64,000 nucleotides of DNA from NCBI GenBank assembly GCA_900491605.1, contig UESW01004423.1:661165-725164 (forward strand), given 5' to 3'. The translations under genes and the position numbers were made by a program. Below are positions 11,717 through 20,640 of the stretch, piece after piece. The DNA is from Calamus simplicifolius (lineage: Eukaryota > Streptophyta > Magnoliopsida > Arecales > Arecaceae). Position 1 is the stretch's first letter, and every line of letters begins with the position of its first letter. The notes beneath the pieces were generated by a model, which was given only the letters and a program-made list of their open reading frames with translations, searched no databases and had not been told where the DNA came from.

Positions 11717-13222
11717 TCAGGTTAACATAAGATTATTAGCTCCAAGGAGAGGAGGGCGCATGCACACACGAACTTCATGTTCTTCTGGCCCAACACGGTG
11801 TTTAGGAACCATTATTTCTAGTACTGCACCAATCTCATCATAGTATGCCTCCAACTTAGCATCTTCTGGGATTCGAGTGGCAAGCGGTATCTCTCTTATG
11901 AACTCTCCTGGTGGGCAATGCTCAGGAGAAGGGTCGGCTAGCTTGAATGTTCTATCATGCCTCTTTATAAATGGCATCCGAGCGGTACTGACACAAAATA
12001 TCTTCACTATCCCATGAGTAAGACTGTTCCTCCAAGAAACCTTCACACTCTGTTGATCAGCAAAGGGCAGGCTAACCATTATCAAGTAACCCTGTTCATC
12101 CTCGTAGATTGTCTTCGCAGCAGTTACTGGCCCAGTGGCGTGCCTCATCGCACCGCTAAAGTCATTCAACCATGATGGCTCAAGGGGTTGCATGTCAATA
12201 TCTTGGACTCTCTCTGAACAAGAATTCACAAGCAAGCCGCAATCCTCATCCATCCTGTGGGGGAAGAGATCCTTCCTGCGCTTGCTGCAAACTGTAGAAA
12301 GGTCCATCCCATCACCATTGCAATGATTCGAATGTGATGACAAGTTCAAACCCGATCCATTAAGCAACTTCTTTGGGTGGGGATGCAGAGTGCTCTTCAA
12401 AGGAGGAAGAGGCCTTTCGAGCTCAAATTCAGTGTTGGGAAGATTCCTCCATGAGCCAAAATCACTGGCTTCCTGTGGGATCGAGAAATTGAGCTCCCTA
12501 CCAGTGAGTTCCATCCACTTCTTGCGGTCCATCTCGGTAACCGCTGCTAAGTTGGGTGACTTCACCACCTCAATACCATGCACGCACTGAGGGTTCGACA
12601 GCCCGCGGTATTGCTTACGCTGCATCCGGTGAGACCGGACAAAGCCCTTGTCAACACTGAATGGGAATTGGGGCTCACCAAGGCGGGAGTGCCCGTTCAT
12701 GTAGCTCCTCAGCTGCATCTTGCCTAGTGCATTCTCCGGCCTCTCCTTGAAGACCCACATGTACATGTTTTCCATGTCATGCTGGACCAAGAACACATCA
12801 AGCCGGAGTTCAGACTTATCAAAGCCTAAGACACCGTTCCCATCCCGGGTTATCTTGGCCTTGGACTTCTCAGAGAGTGCTGGCTTGAAATAGAAGTTGA
12901 AGAAGAACCATGCGCCCCAGATGCTGTCACCTCTCTTGACACACTTACGGGCTGCGCTGCCGAGCTTGGGGAGTTGCAGGACAGCCTCAGTATCATAGAT
13001 CTGAGAGCCAAGACTGACGTCCAAGATGTCGCAGGGGTCGGGGTTCCAAGATTGCTGGGGAGGGGAGAGTGGGAGGTTGATGTCGGGCGGGATCATCATC
13101 TCGCGGACGGCCAAGTCCTCATGGGAGGAAAGCAAGGCCGGGCCACCGGACCGGTCCATGGAAAGAAGAGTGGATGGGTGGTGATTCTCCATCGACAGAG
13201 TGGTGAGGAGATCTTCCCCCAT
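11717..13222 (-). CDS. HSP20-like (alpha-crystallin domain) protein, 501 aa
   Basis: Single open exon of 501 residues. The C-terminal part, roughly residues 355-490, looks like an alpha-crystallin/HSP20 domain: a beta-strand-rich stretch beginning near GYLIMVSLPFAD and ending near GAVLEIMVPKHRVG. The long N-terminal two-thirds has conserved-looking tryptophan and aromatic segments (GAWFFFNFYFKP, MYMWVFKERPENALGKMQL) but no domain I can name. The architecture resembles the large plant-specific HSP20-like chaperone superfamily rather than small heat-shock proteins, which are only about 150-200 aa. The precise role (chaperone, nuclear or chromatin-associated) cannot be read from sequence. The start chosen is the first ATG of the frame (MGEDLLTTL). 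An in-frame downstream Met (MENHHPS) is the alternative. No signal peptide or membrane segment is evident. Confidence 0.85.
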   Translation of the reverse strand: MGEDLLTTLSMENHHPSTLLSMDRSGGPALLSSHEDLAVREMMIPPDINLPLSPPQQSWNPDPCDILDVSLGSQIYDTEAVLQLPKLGSAARKCVKRGDSIWGAWFFFNFYFKPALSEKSKAKITRDGNGVLGFDKSELRLDVFLVQHDMENMYMWVFKERPENALGKMQLRSYMNGHSRLGEPQFPFSVDKGFVRSHRMQRKQYRGLSNPQCVHGIEVVKSPNLAAVTEMDRKKWMELTGRELNFSIPQEASDFGSWRNLPNTEFELERPLPPLKSTLHPHPKKLLNGSGLNLSSHSNHCNGDGMDLSTVCSKRRKDLFPHRMDEDCGLLVNSCSERVQDIDMQPLEPSWLNDFSGAMRHATGPVTAAKTIYEDEQGYLIMVSLPFADQQSVKVSWRNSLTHGIVKIFCVSTARMPFIKRHDRTFKLADPSPEHCPPGEFIREIPLATRIPEDAKLEAYYDEIGAVLEIMVPKHRVGPEEHEVRVCMRPPLLGANNLMLT

Positions 13223-14170
13223 GGCTCTTTCTCTGTTCTCTCTTTGTGCACTCTAATGGCCTCCTCCTCCTCCTTCTCAGATGCTATCTGTCTGGTGGGT
13301 TTCGAATTCCACCGCATTCAATAAACGCATCCCATAGAAAACAATCACAGATCCATTCCATAAATCCCACCCGACGAATTCCTATGAACAACAGGAAACC
13401 CGATACCCCCAAGCCCCAACCCAATAAATCCTCGCCAGAAGAAACAAAACGGGATTTGTGTGAACACAAACCCTAAATTTCTAGATTTCTGAGAAGCCTT
13501 TAGCAAACTCTACGACTAGGAATAGATTAAGAACTGAATAGATGAGAACTCTACGACTAGGAATAGATTAAGAACTGAATAGATGAGAACAAAGATGGAA
13601 TCTTACTCGATCTACGGTCGAGGAATCCCAATTCCTCCAAAAAGAGGGAGAGAAGAGCCCCTAAACCCGCTAATTTCACAGGAAGCTTATCAAACCAGGA
13701 ACAAATCTTGAACCAGAAATCAAACAAACGAGTAGGCAACGAAAAATATGATATCTTTCCCCATCTACAACTATGGACTCCCCAAAACCTTCCGAAAACG
13801 AGAGAGAAAACCCTAAAATCATTAATTTCTTGTAAATCCTTCGCACAATTCAAACCAGGAATCCAACACGACCAAAAATATCCGATCTTTATCGACCTAC
13901 GACCATAAAACCCCCCAAAATTCTCCGAGAATGGGTGGAAAACACAGAATCAGGGACATGAAACCCAGTTATCCTCATAGAGATCGAAAAGCGAATGAGA
14001 AATGAATCCAGAACCGAACCCTAAACAGCGGATTACATCAGGATTACCTCTTGGATTCCAGAGAAGACCGCCGGGGGTCGAATTCCTTCCCCATTCCAAA
14101 TTTCCGCCGCAGAGAACGAGACCGAGGGAGCAAGGTGGGAAGAAGGAGAAGCGAGCGTTAACGGGTCCGT
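13223..14170 (-). promoter_or_regulatory. 5' leader (probably with introns) and promoter of the HSP20-like gene
   Basis: No ORF of note. On the minus strand, plausible splice donors follow GC-richer stretches: CAAGAG|GTAATCC near 14047 and GAG|TAAGATTCC near 13601. A leader exon around 14050-14170 and an intron before the coding exon are therefore likely. Several AAACCCTA-like words (telo-box type, frequent in plant leaders) occur, for example near 13470, 13811 and 14020. Exact transcript ends are not determinable here. Confidence 0.45.
13506..13587. repeat. 41-bp perfect tandem duplication in the HSP20-like leader region
   Basis: Copies 13506-13546 and 13547-13587 both begin AACTCTACGACTAGG and appear identical along their length. 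The duplication lies inside the probable leader intron, 60-370 bases upstream of the start codon on the minus strand. Confidence 0.9.
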
Positions 14171-14640
14171 TTAAAGAGCCAGGCCGACCTCGCCGTTAGT
14201 TGACGGTGACGGCGCGTGAGCTTTTTTTTTTTTTCTTTCTTTCTTTTTCTTTTTCTTTTCCCTCCTTAATTATAAATAAATAAATATAGGTACGAGCCCA
14301 TATCTCTCTTCGCCCAAAAAAAAAAAAAAAAAAAAAAGACTTGAGACTTGAGAGGCTCCTCACAGAGCCTACGAGCTCGCTTTCCTTCCTCTCTTATCAG
14401 AGCGGTGGTTGATGGTGGGCCAGAGAAAATGAGAAATTTTTAATGTTTGTGATCCATTGTTGAAAAGTAAACCAATTGAATCATTGAACGGAAGGGATAG
14501 CCTTCAAGGGTCCACTGGATGGGTCTGGGTGATATCAGGCATCCAGTGGAGGCCATGACTTAGTCAGCAGTCACCAATTGATAATTATAATTATAGGTTC
14601 AATTCAAGGTGGCCAATGTTAGTAGATTTCTTATTTGATA
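14171..14640. other. Spacer with homopolymer runs between the HSP20-like gene and the LINE
   Basis: Contains a pyrimidine-rich tract (14221-14262) and a poly(A) run (about 14317-14337). No coding content. It is the putative upstream promoter flank of the minus-strand HSP20-like gene. Confidence 0.5.

Positions 14641-14686
<46 letters not shown>
14641..14686 (-). repeat. Poly(A) tail of the LINE (T run on + strand)
   Basis: About 46 consecutive T residues on the plus strand, directly after the 15-base 3' UTR that follows the ORF2 stop codon (14704-14702). The length suggests a young insertion, because such tails shorten with age. Confidence 0.92.
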
Positions 14687-14687
<1 letters not shown>

Positions 14688-14701
14688 GTACAAACGGGTG
14701 A

Positions 14702-17700
14702 TCACACCAATCTAGGGTGAGTCAAACCCGAGATATCAGAGTACAAAATTTGAGAAAGAACAGGGGGGCAAGGATCCCCCGGCTTCCAACTCCAAGGATC
14801 AGCATAAGATGTCATCCTAGCCGCAATCCAATCTGCTGCAGAGTTAGCTTCCCGGTAGATGTGCCTAATCCTGGCACAAGAGATACCCTGAAGGGTAGAA
14901 TGAATATCACGAAGCAAGGGGATGATAGGCACATGGGCGTGGGAGTCCTGCCTAATCCATCGGATAACCGTAATGGAGTCCCCTTCAACAATAATGCTGC
15001 GAGCTCCAAGACAGCGAATAGCACAACAGATGCCAGCCCAAGCAGCACACAACTCCGTAAAGGGCACTGTGGAATCAAGGAGACCAAATCCACCAGACGC
15101 CAGCATCTCACCGTCAGGCCCACGAATCACAAACGCTGAGCCTGCACATCTGCCGCGAACACTGCCATCGAAGTTGATTTTAACAAACCCTGGAGGTGGG
15201 GGCTCCCAAGAGATGAAAACCGTACGCCGGTTCGCTGCCGAAGCAGCAGGGGAGTCCCAGTGGCCAGGGGTAGCAGAAAACCAACATCTCTGATGGAAGG
15301 TATACTCAGCAGCCAAGGAGAAGGCAGTCCTCACAACCCTGCCAGGATGAATAGTCTCATCAGCAAACAGAATCCGATTCCGAGATAACCATATCTGATA
15401 AGCAGTGTAAGCTCTTCTCGAAACCAGAAGGTGGAGGCCTCTTCCCATATCCACCCTAATGATACTCAAAAAGTGATTACACAGGGAATCAGACCCCCGA
15501 TCCCAAGGATCAGCATCTGAGATCTGCCATATCTGTCGTGCATGGGAGCAACTGAAAATAGCATGACCAACAGTCTCATCCTCCCTACGACATAAAGGGC
15601 AAGTAGGCAGAATAGTCATGCCTCTTGCGGAGAGCAGGGAGCAAGTAGGGAGTGTGTTCCAAGCAAGTTTCCACATAAAGAGCCGCACCCTGGGATGAAT
15701 AGGGAGATGCCAGATCCACTTCAAATCAATCGAATGCTGAGGCTGATGGTTGTAAATCTCAACAAGATCTCTAATAGGAGCACGGGACAGACAGGATCTC
15801 CTCCAAACCCTCATATCAGGGGTGGGACCCGGAGTAAGAGGAATGGAAAGAATGCGCCGGCAAAGCTCAGGTCCAAAATAGCTGGAGACCATAGAAGAAG
15901 ACCAAGCAGAGCGATCCGAACTGAATAATTCAATCACCCTCATACCCTGCGGGATGTCAGAACTCACAAAAGTAGGCCAACGGGACAGAGGAAGGTCAGC
16001 AATCCAGATGTCCTGAATAATATCAACAGAAGCCCCATCGCCTAGCGACCAAGAGATGCTGTCCAAAATAGGCGGAGCATGCCGGCAGACCTCTTTCCAG
16101 AAAAAGGAGTGCCCAGGGAAGAGCTGGGGAGGAGAGGAAGAGTTCCAGTCTCCATATTTGGCCCGCATAAAGGAGCTCCACAAACAGTGCGGATCAAGCA
16201 AGAACCGCGTAGCATGCCTCGCAATCAGAGCCTCCCTCCTAACAATGAGTGACTGGATCCCAAGCCCACCCTCACTAATCGGCATAGTAACAATATCCCA
16301 AGCCAGGAGGTGAATACCATGCCCATCCTGCATCGAAGCCCAAAGGAAATCCCGGAACTGTCTCTCGATCTTCCTCAAACAAGACAAGGGAACAGCAGCA
16401 TTGGCCAGCAGATAGAGTGGTAGGGAAGATAGCACCGAGCGTAATAGAGAAAGCCTTGCCATCATAGAGAGCCCAGTGACCTGCCACCCATCCAATCTGT
16501 CACGGACCCGGCTAACTAAGTTACTGAAGTCAGAGATGCGAGGCCGCCTCCCTGTAATAGGTATTCCAAGATAGGATAACTGATCAGCCTGATTAGGAAT
16601 ACCCATAATCTGTGAAATAGCCCCTCTAACAGTAGGCTTCGTCCTCGGGCTGAAACAGATCAAAGATTTAGTGATATTGACTTTTTGCCCTGAAGCACTA
16701 CAGTAAGACTGAATTATAGTAGCAAAAGTGGTGGCATTGCGAGCAGTAGCCTTTCCCAGAAGAATGCAATCATCAGCGAACATAAGGTGAGAGAGGGAGG
16801 GCCCTTGGGGACCAGCAGTATAAGGGACCAGAGAGTTGCTATCCTGAGCCTGAGATAGCGCCCGGGAGAAAGAATCGGCCGAGAGAATGAACAGGAAAGG
16901 CGAAAGAGGGCAACCCTGTCTCAACCCAACCTCCGAGTGAAAATAATCAGTCTGACCACCATTGATAAGGAGAGAGAAGGAAGGCTGGTAAACACAGGCC
17001 ATCACCCAGTCAATAAAGAGCTCCGTAAATCCAAACCCTGAAAGAGTAAGGCGCAGGAAGTCCCAGCTCAATCTATCATAAGCTCTCTCCATATCAAGCT
17101 TGATAGCCATAAGACCCTGTCGGCTGGGAGCACGCTGAAGGTCATGCATGAATTCCTGAGCAAGCAGAGCATTGTCAGTGATGCTGCGCCCCCTAAGAAA
17201 AGCCCCCTGCTGTGGAGAGATAATGCGAGCCATCACAGAACCCATTCGGGAGACCAGGATGCGCGCACACACTTTGTATAAGGTAGTGCAGAGACTAATA
17301 GGCCGGAAGTGCTGAGGAGAGGATGCATCAGGCCGTTTGGGCACCAGGGTGATAAGAGTCCGCTTCCAATCTGCAGGAATTGCTTTAGATTGAAAAACAA
17401 GCTGGATAGCTTGCACCACCTCCTGTCCTACAATATCCCAGTAGTGGCGAAAGAAGACCGCCGGGAATCCATCAGGTCCAGGAGCCTTGTCAATACCAAG
17501 ATCCCATAAAGCTCGCCGAATATCATCCTCAGAAATCGGACGGATGAGAAGAGCATTCTCCACATCAGAAACCCTAGAGGAAGGGGGGACCGGGAAAATA
17601 GGGGACCCCTCACCAGAGTGCTCAGACCATCTAGACTGAAAGAAATTGAGCATCTGATCCCTGATCATATGGAACTCCTCCTGAGGGTTGCCCTCCTCAT

Positions 17701-18850
17701 CAATAAGCCGTCTAATGCGGTTCGCAGCACGGCGTTTAAGTGTAGCCTGGTGAAAGAATCTAGTATTGGAGTCCCCTTCCTGAATCCACTGAATGCGGGA
17801 TCTCTGCCTCCAAAAAGTCTCCTGTTGTAACAAAAGAGAGTGATGAAGAGACAGGTTGGTTCTAAGGGTGAGAAGATCAGAATCAGGAAGAAATCCCTCT
17901 TGGTCCTCCTTAGTCTGCAGAGAAGAAATAATAGACTCAGTCTGCTCAACCCGTCGAGCAATATCGCCCACCTCCCTTTTACTCCAACTACATAGTCTAC
18001 GTCTAGCAAGAACTAGACGTCGAGAAAGTCTGTAGGTGGCACTTCCTCTGATAGGCAACCGCCAAACCTGTGAGATAACAGTTCTAGCAGAAGAATAGAA
18101 AGTCCATAATTTCTCAAATCGGAACACCCTACTCTGCTGGAAAGGCACATCTGTAGAAATCAGAATAGGACAGTGATCCGAAGCAATTCTAGACAGATGG
18201 GTAACATTGGCTGAGGGAAAAAGCTGGAGCCACTGAGAATTGGCCAAGGCTCTATCCAGCCTTTCCCAGACTCTAGCAGAACCCTGACGATTGTTACACC
18301 AGGTATACTGAGGCCCAGAGAATCCCAAATCCAAAAGACCAGCTGAAGCAATAAAGTTTCTGAACTCAGATCTTTCAACTGTATCAACCGCCTGCCTGCC
18401 ACCTCTTTTCTCATTGGCCCCGATAATGCAGTTGAAATCCCCCGCAATAAGAGAAGGAATACCCTGGGAAAGCAAAGAATGAATCTCAGCCCATAGCACC
18501 CGGCGCACTCTGAAGTCAGTGCTCGCATAAGCACCCGAAAGAAGCCAGGGAGCATGATGTCCGTCAGAGACTACCAGAGCAACTTGTTGACCACAGTAAT
18601 GAAATGCATCCACTTTGATATTTTCAGCTCTCCACAAAACCACAATCCCTCCGGAGAGACCAACAGAGTCAATAGCATAGAATACCCAAGATCTGGAGAC
18701 CATGCGTCGGAAACGATCAAGACTGGTCCCCGATAACCGAGTTTCTAGAAGAACACAGATATCAAAACCATGAAGCTGCAAAAGCCTCCCAAACGCAGAG
18801 CGAAACGATGGTTTCTGGGCTCCGCGCACATTCCATACAAGAATCTTCAT
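14702..18850 (-). CDS. LINE ORF2: endonuclease, reverse transcriptase and RNase H, 1382 aa
   Basis: Polyprotein that nicks target DNA and reverse-transcribes the element RNA in place. The N-terminal apurinic-type endonuclease (residues 1 to about 225) begins KILVWNVRGA and has LLETRLSG, GDFNCIIG and the catalytic SDHCPI. The reverse transcriptase (about 430-740) has LVPKRPDASSPQHFRPIS, KLDMERAYDRLSWDFL and the active-site FADD. A zinc-binding zf-RVT region follows (about 1075-1150, including WHLPIHPRVRLFMWKL and a Cys/His cluster). The C-terminal RNase H (about 1235-1365) has the acidic residues in INFDGS, TELCA and VEGDS and ends near YREANSAADWIA. The start codon overlaps the ORF1 stop in ATGA. 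The frame is uninterrupted and potentially active. Confidence 0.93.
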   Translation of the reverse strand: MKILVWNVRGAQKPSFRSAFGRLLQLHGFDICVLLETRLSGTSLDRFRRMVSRSWVFYAIDSVGLSGGIVVLWRAENIKVDAFHYCGQQVALVVSDGHHAPWLLSGAYASTDFRVRRVLWAEIHSLLSQGIPSLIAGDFNCIIGANEKRGGRQAVDTVERSEFRNFIASAGLLDLGFSGPQYTWCNNRQGSARVWERLDRALANSQWLQLFPSANVTHLSRIASDHCPILISTDVPFQQSRVFRFEKLWTFYSSARTVISQVWRLPIRGSATYRLSRRLVLARRRLCSWSKREVGDIARRVEQTESIISSLQTKEDQEGFLPDSDLLTLRTNLSLHHSLLLQQETFWRQRSRIQWIQEGDSNTRFFHQATLKRRAANRIRRLIDEEGNPQEEFHMIRDQMLNFFQSRWSEHSGEGSPIFPVPPSSRVSDVENALLIRPISEDDIRRALWDLGIDKAPGPDGFPAVFFRHYWDIVGQEVVQAIQLVFQSKAIPADWKRTLITLVPKRPDASSPQHFRPISLCTTLYKVCARILVSRMGSVMARIISPQQGAFLRGRSITDNALLAQEFMHDLQRAPSRQGLMAIKLDMERAYDRLSWDFLRLTLSGFGFTELFIDWVMACVYQPSFSLLINGGQTDYFHSEVGLRQGCPLSPFLFILSADSFSRALSQAQDSNSLVPYTAGPQGPSLSHLMFADDCILLGKATARNATTFATIIQSYCSASGQKVNITKSLICFSPRTKPTVRGAISQIMGIPNQADQLSYLGIPITGRRPRISDFSNLVSRVRDRLDGWQVTGLSMMARLSLLRSVLSSLPLYLLANAAVPLSCLRKIERQFRDFLWASMQDGHGIHLLAWDIVTMPISEGGLGIQSLIVRREALIARHATRFLLDPHCLWSSFMRAKYGDWNSSSPPQLFPGHSFFWKEVCRHAPPILDSISWSLGDGASVDIIQDIWIADLPLSRWPTFVSSDIPQGMRVIELFSSDRSAWSSSMVSSYFGPELCRRILSIPLTPGPTPDMRVWRRSCLSRAPIRDLVEIYNHQPQHSIDLKWIWHLPIHPRVRLFMWKLAWNTLPTCSLLSARGMTILPTCPLCRREDETVGHAIFSCSHARQIWQISDADPWDRGSDSLCNHFLSIIRVDMGRGLHLLVSRRAYTAYQIWLSRNRILFADETIHPGRVVRTAFSLAAEYTFHQRCWFSATPGHWDSPAASAANRRTVFISWEPPPPGFVKINFDGSVRGRCAGSAFVIRGPDGEMLASGGFGLLDSTVPFTELCAAWAGICCAIRCLGARSIIVEGDSITVIRWIRQDSHAHVPIIPLLRDIHSTLQGISCARIRHIYREANSAADWIAARMTSYADPWSWKPGDPCPPVLSQILYSDISGLTHPRLV

Positions 18851-20574
18851 TCAGAGGTATGAAAGGGGGGGATCCCCACCCTATCTCCCATCATCTCATC
18901 AACAAGGCGGTCGTTAGCTGGAGGAGAACCCACAGGTTCCTCGCCCCTGAAATCCTTCAGATGGAACGAATCCATGGATACAACTTCGACATCCTGTAGA
19001 GCGGGGTCCTTAGCACAAGAAGATTCCATGGCTACAACCTCCTCCCCCCGAAGGATAGCCGTCTTGAGCAAAAGGACCGCGGAGTCATGATTAGATGCTT
19101 CCAACTGGACTGGCAAGGAGAGAGCTGAATCAGACAACAGACTTGGCCTTTCCTTACGACGAGACTTCTTATTCCCTGGACCAGAGAGGTCAGGAGACCC
19201 CCGGGAAGAGTCACCAGTTGCAAGAAAAGTGAAAGAGCCCTGTGATTTAGCTTTCCCTCCAGTAGAAGTTTTCGCTTTCCCTTTTTTGGTTCTGGAAATC
19301 ACTCGCTGAGGAGCAAGGTCCACAGGCCGGGTCCTCTTGGAAGGGCCAGAGTAGCCATCATCCCGGGACTTAGGATGTTCAATTGATGTATCGGGATATA
19401 AGCATTCAAAAGGATTGGATACACTGCACTTTTCAGCCCCTTTTGATAAGTTTGTCTGAAACTTAGCTACAGTAGCAACCGGCACAGGCCCTTCTTTAGA
19501 CATCTCATTTACTGTAGCCAGGGAATCCTCAGCCTGGCTGCCAGAGACCACGATGCATGGGATTGAAATCGTCTTCTCCGCAAGAGCCAAATCGCCCTGG
19601 GCCTTCGTCACCGTGGCTGGAGAGAGTGAGGAAGAACCCCTGCTCGGCTGCCGGCGAGCTGGATTCTTAGGGAGCTGCCATCCGTCGGCCAAAGCAGGGG
19701 ATGACCCGGGAGGAGAAATACGGACACCCGACGGAGGATCCTGGATCGATTTCCGGCGTCTGAGAGCAGCCATCCAGGGCCCAAAAGCATGGCCGGAAGA
19801 CGCCGCAGAAGAATCCGTCACAGCTAGGCACGATCCATTGATATGCACTGAACCACAATCATCACAGATTCCTTCAAGATTTTCGTATGAAAATTGTTGC
19901 CAGAATGGTTCTCTGCTTCCACGGATTCGAGTTCCTGGCCGGAGAGGCGAGCCGAGATCCACTCGGACACAGGCCCGAGCAAAGCTTCCACGCTTCCTAG
20001 CCTTGGTTGCTTCATCGGAATAAAGGAATTCCCCGGCCACTGCAAGGATGGACGAGAGAATTTCATCACTCCAGAATTCAATTGGAAGCTGTGGCAGCCG
20101 TATCCAAAGCAGAGCAGAGTGGATGGAGCTGTCGACTGGGACGAATTCCGGACGCCACTCTGCCGTGATGATAGATTGTCCATTAACAACCCATGGTCTT
20201 CCTAGTGCAAGAGCCTTAGCTCGGATATCAGAGAAGTGGAATATGAAGTGCTTGTTTGCCAAAGCAAGAGATTCAATGTCACCAGTCAATCCTGCTCGAT
20301 GGAATTCACGAACGATGAAATCCGGCGGAATCCATCGAGAAATGCAGCGAGCTAGGATGGCATGGCTCCCCCACCGTGCTTCTTCAGCATCCAGCGTTTG
20401 CAGAGGCACTTGGACAACACTCGGGAACCTCCGTTCCAGCTCCGCCACGACCGACGGGGGAGGCGACGGAGCAACCCACTCGAACCCACTGCTCCGGGCC
20501 CGATGCCACGCCGTGCCAGACTGCCCAGCCCCGACGGAATCACCAGGACGCGGAAGAACTTTAGACCCCATCAC
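18847..20574 (-). CDS. LINE ORF1: gag-like nucleic-acid-binding protein, 575 aa
   Basis: Plant LINE ORF1 of the DUF4283/zf-CCHC_4 type, expected to coat the element RNA. The DUF4283-like region runs roughly from residue 70 to 205 (AILARCISRW through LLWIRLPQLPIEFW). It is followed near residue 237 by a CCHC knuckle with spacing C-x2-C-x3-H-x4-C (CDDCGSVHINGSC). The rest is a basic, serine-rich, probably disordered tail with several KKGKAK/KKSRRKER clusters that could bind nucleic acid or act as nuclear localisation signals. It ends with TGA inside the ATGA overlap with ORF2. No stop or frameshift is seen. Confidence 0.88.
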   Translation of the reverse strand: MMGSKVLPRPGDSVGAGQSGTAWHRARSSGFEWVAPSPPPSVVAELERRFPSVVQVPLQTLDAEEARWGSHAILARCISRWIPPDFIVREFHRAGLTGDIESLALANKHFIFHFSDIRAKALALGRPWVVNGQSIITAEWRPEFVPVDSSIHSALLWIRLPQLPIEFWSDEILSSILAVAGEFLYSDEATKARKRGSFARACVRVDLGSPLRPGTRIRGSREPFWQQFSYENLEGICDDCGSVHINGSCLAVTDSSAASSGHAFGPWMAALRRRKSIQDPPSGVRISPPGSSPALADGWQLPKNPARRQPSRGSSSLSPATVTKAQGDLALAEKTISIPCIVVSGSQAEDSLATVNEMSKEGPVPVATVAKFQTNLSKGAEKCSVSNPFECLYPDTSIEHPKSRDDGYSGPSKRTRPVDLAPQRVISRTKKGKAKTSTGGKAKSQGSFTFLATGDSSRGSPDLSGPGNKKSRRKERPSLLSDSALSLPVQLEASNHDSAVLLLKTAILRGEEVVAMESSCAKDPALQDVEVVSMDSFHLKDFRGEEPVGSPPANDRLVDEMMGDRVGIPPFHTSE

Positions 20575-20640
20575 CCAGAGAAACAGAGCCGAGAAGATGG
20601 ATCACAGAGCGGGAGATCAGAGAAGAAGAAGTTGAGCCCG

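Larger units (their letters stand above)
14641..20640 (-). mobile_element. L1-type LINE retrotransposon, apparently full length
   Basis: Read on the minus strand, this is a ~6-kb non-LTR element: a short 5' leader (about 20575-20640), ORF1, ORF2, a 15-base 3' UTR, and a poly(A) tail seen as a ~46-base T run at 14641-14686. Both ORFs are open, so the insertion is probably recent. Presence of an RNase H domain after the reverse transcriptase is typical of plant L1 elements. The 5' boundary is approximate. I searched by eye for a target-site duplication matching the bases beyond the poly(A) tail (around 14620-14640) near 20640-20850 and did not find one. Confidence 0.9.

Noticed and set aside
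11957..12590. Small plus-strand ORFs opposite the HSP20-like gene
   Set aside because: Shadows of the conserved minus-strand coding exon with no domain content.
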